DNA of 6,103 bases from NCBI GenBank assembly GCA_013002475.1, contig JABDJM010000582.1, positions 1 to 6,103 on the forward strand, written 5' to 3'. A program made the translations under genes and the position numbers. This DNA comes from Saprospiraceae bacterium (GTDB lineage Bacteria > Bacteroidota > Bacteroidia > Chitinophagales > Saprospiraceae). Below, piece after piece: positions 5,678 through 6,103 of the stretch. The stretch's first letter is position 1; every line of letters starts with the position of its first letter. The notes beneath the pieces were generated by a model, which worked only from the letters and a program-made list of their open reading frames with translations, did no database searches and was not told the origin of the DNA.

Positions 5678-6103
5678 ATGGATATAAAGGATGTCATTTC
5701 CTATTTGGAGCTCATCGCTCCCAGAAGTTTGCAGGAAAGTTATGACAATGCGGGCCTGATCATTGGTGATCCATCGGAAAAGGTATCCGGGGTATTGATC
5801 ACTCTGGATTCCACCGAAGAAGTGATCCAGGAAGCCATTGATAAAAAGTGTAATCTGGTGGTAGCCCACCATCCTATCATCTTCAAAGGCCTGAAAAAAA
5901 TAAATGGTAAGAATTATGTGGAGAGGACGGTTCTGCAAGCCATCCGCAATAACATCGCCATATACGCTATCCACACAAATTTGGATAATGTCCTAACGCG
6001 AGGAGTCAACGAGCGGATCGCTCAGCGTATAGGCCTGGTGGACCTGGATATTCTTGCCCCGAAAAAGAATCTTGAAAAACTGGTTGTGTATGCTCCGGTA
6101 CAC
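5678..6103 (+). CDS. NIF3/DUF34 dinuclear metal-centre protein, N-terminal part, cut by window edge
   Basis: This is the YbgI/YqfO family, often annotated GTP cyclohydrolase 1 type 2 or Nif3-like; its cellular role is unsettled. The 142 codons present show LQESYDNAGLIIGD (18-31), the LITLDST segment (40-46), VVAHHPIIFKGLKK (61-74) with metal ligands His64 and His65, and AIHTNLDN (97-104) with Asp103 as a further ligand. The remaining ligands (a C-terminal HxxxE) lie beyond the window. KLVVYAPVH at the right edge looks like the first strand of the PII/CutA-like domain inserted in the longer (about 365 residue) form of the family, which I would expect in Bacteroidota. ATG 5678 is the natural start; there is no Shine-Dalgarno. 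A separate promoter candidate and a 61-base gap set it apart from rfaE2, though read-through is possible. Confidence 0.93.
   Translation, partial: MDIKDVISYLELIAPRSLQESYDNAGLIIGDPSEKVSGVLITLDSTEEVIQEAIDKKCNLVVAHHPIIFKGLKKINGKNYVERTVLQAIRNNIAIYAIHTNLDNVLTRGVNERIAQRIGLVDLDILAPKKNLEKLVVYAPVH

Noticed and set aside
5660..5974. 104-residue minus-strand open frame opposite the NIF3 gene
   Set aside because: Shadow of a protein with clear His-His and HTNLD metal motifs on the plus strand.

Overview
The window looks like chromosomal core sequence from a member of the Bacteroidota. Three things point there. The lipoprotein gene belongs to DUF4270, a family largely confined to that phylum. The gene order resembles a block I associate with the phylum: glmS, DUF4270 lipoprotein and short glycogen-synthase-like gene on one strand, facing panC, panD and a lysylphosphatidylglycerol-synthase-TM-like membrane protein. 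Promoter-like sites match the Bacteroidota form (TAnnTTTG with a TTTG-like box about 20 bases upstream), and Shine-Dalgarno sequences are mostly absent. A Saprospiria-like or Cytophagia-like lineage is a guess from protein flavour only. I see no insertion sequences, CRISPR arrays, tRNA or rRNA genes.

Left half (1-2614, minus strand): a tightly spaced run read right to left. It starts with a 273-residue glycogen-synthase-like N-terminal domain protein, then (28-base gap) a DUF4270 lipoprotein, then (18-base gap) the N-terminal 143 codons of glmS, which runs off the left edge. The spacing suggests one operon that ends in the first enzyme of UDP-GlcNAc synthesis.

Divergent gap (2615-2800): 186 bases with a good minus-strand promoter candidate and a weaker plus-strand one.

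Right half (2801-6103, plus strand): panC and panD overlap by four bases and encode pantothenate synthase and aspartate decarboxylase. Next come an integral membrane protein with an ill-defined start, rfaE2 (heptose-1-phosphate adenylyltransferase, overlapping by four bases) and, after a hairpin and a new promoter candidate, the first 142 codons of a NIF3/DUF34 protein. The cluster therefore joins coenzyme A precursor synthesis with envelope functions.

Most of the window is ordinary housekeeping DNA. The main oddities are a PanD whose Gly-Ser self-cleavage site reads Asp-Ser and which has also lost two active-site tyrosines, and a panD/membrane-protein junction where the best ribosome-binding site leads into a four-codon reading frame instead of the gene. 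I do not see a convincing new multi-gene system.
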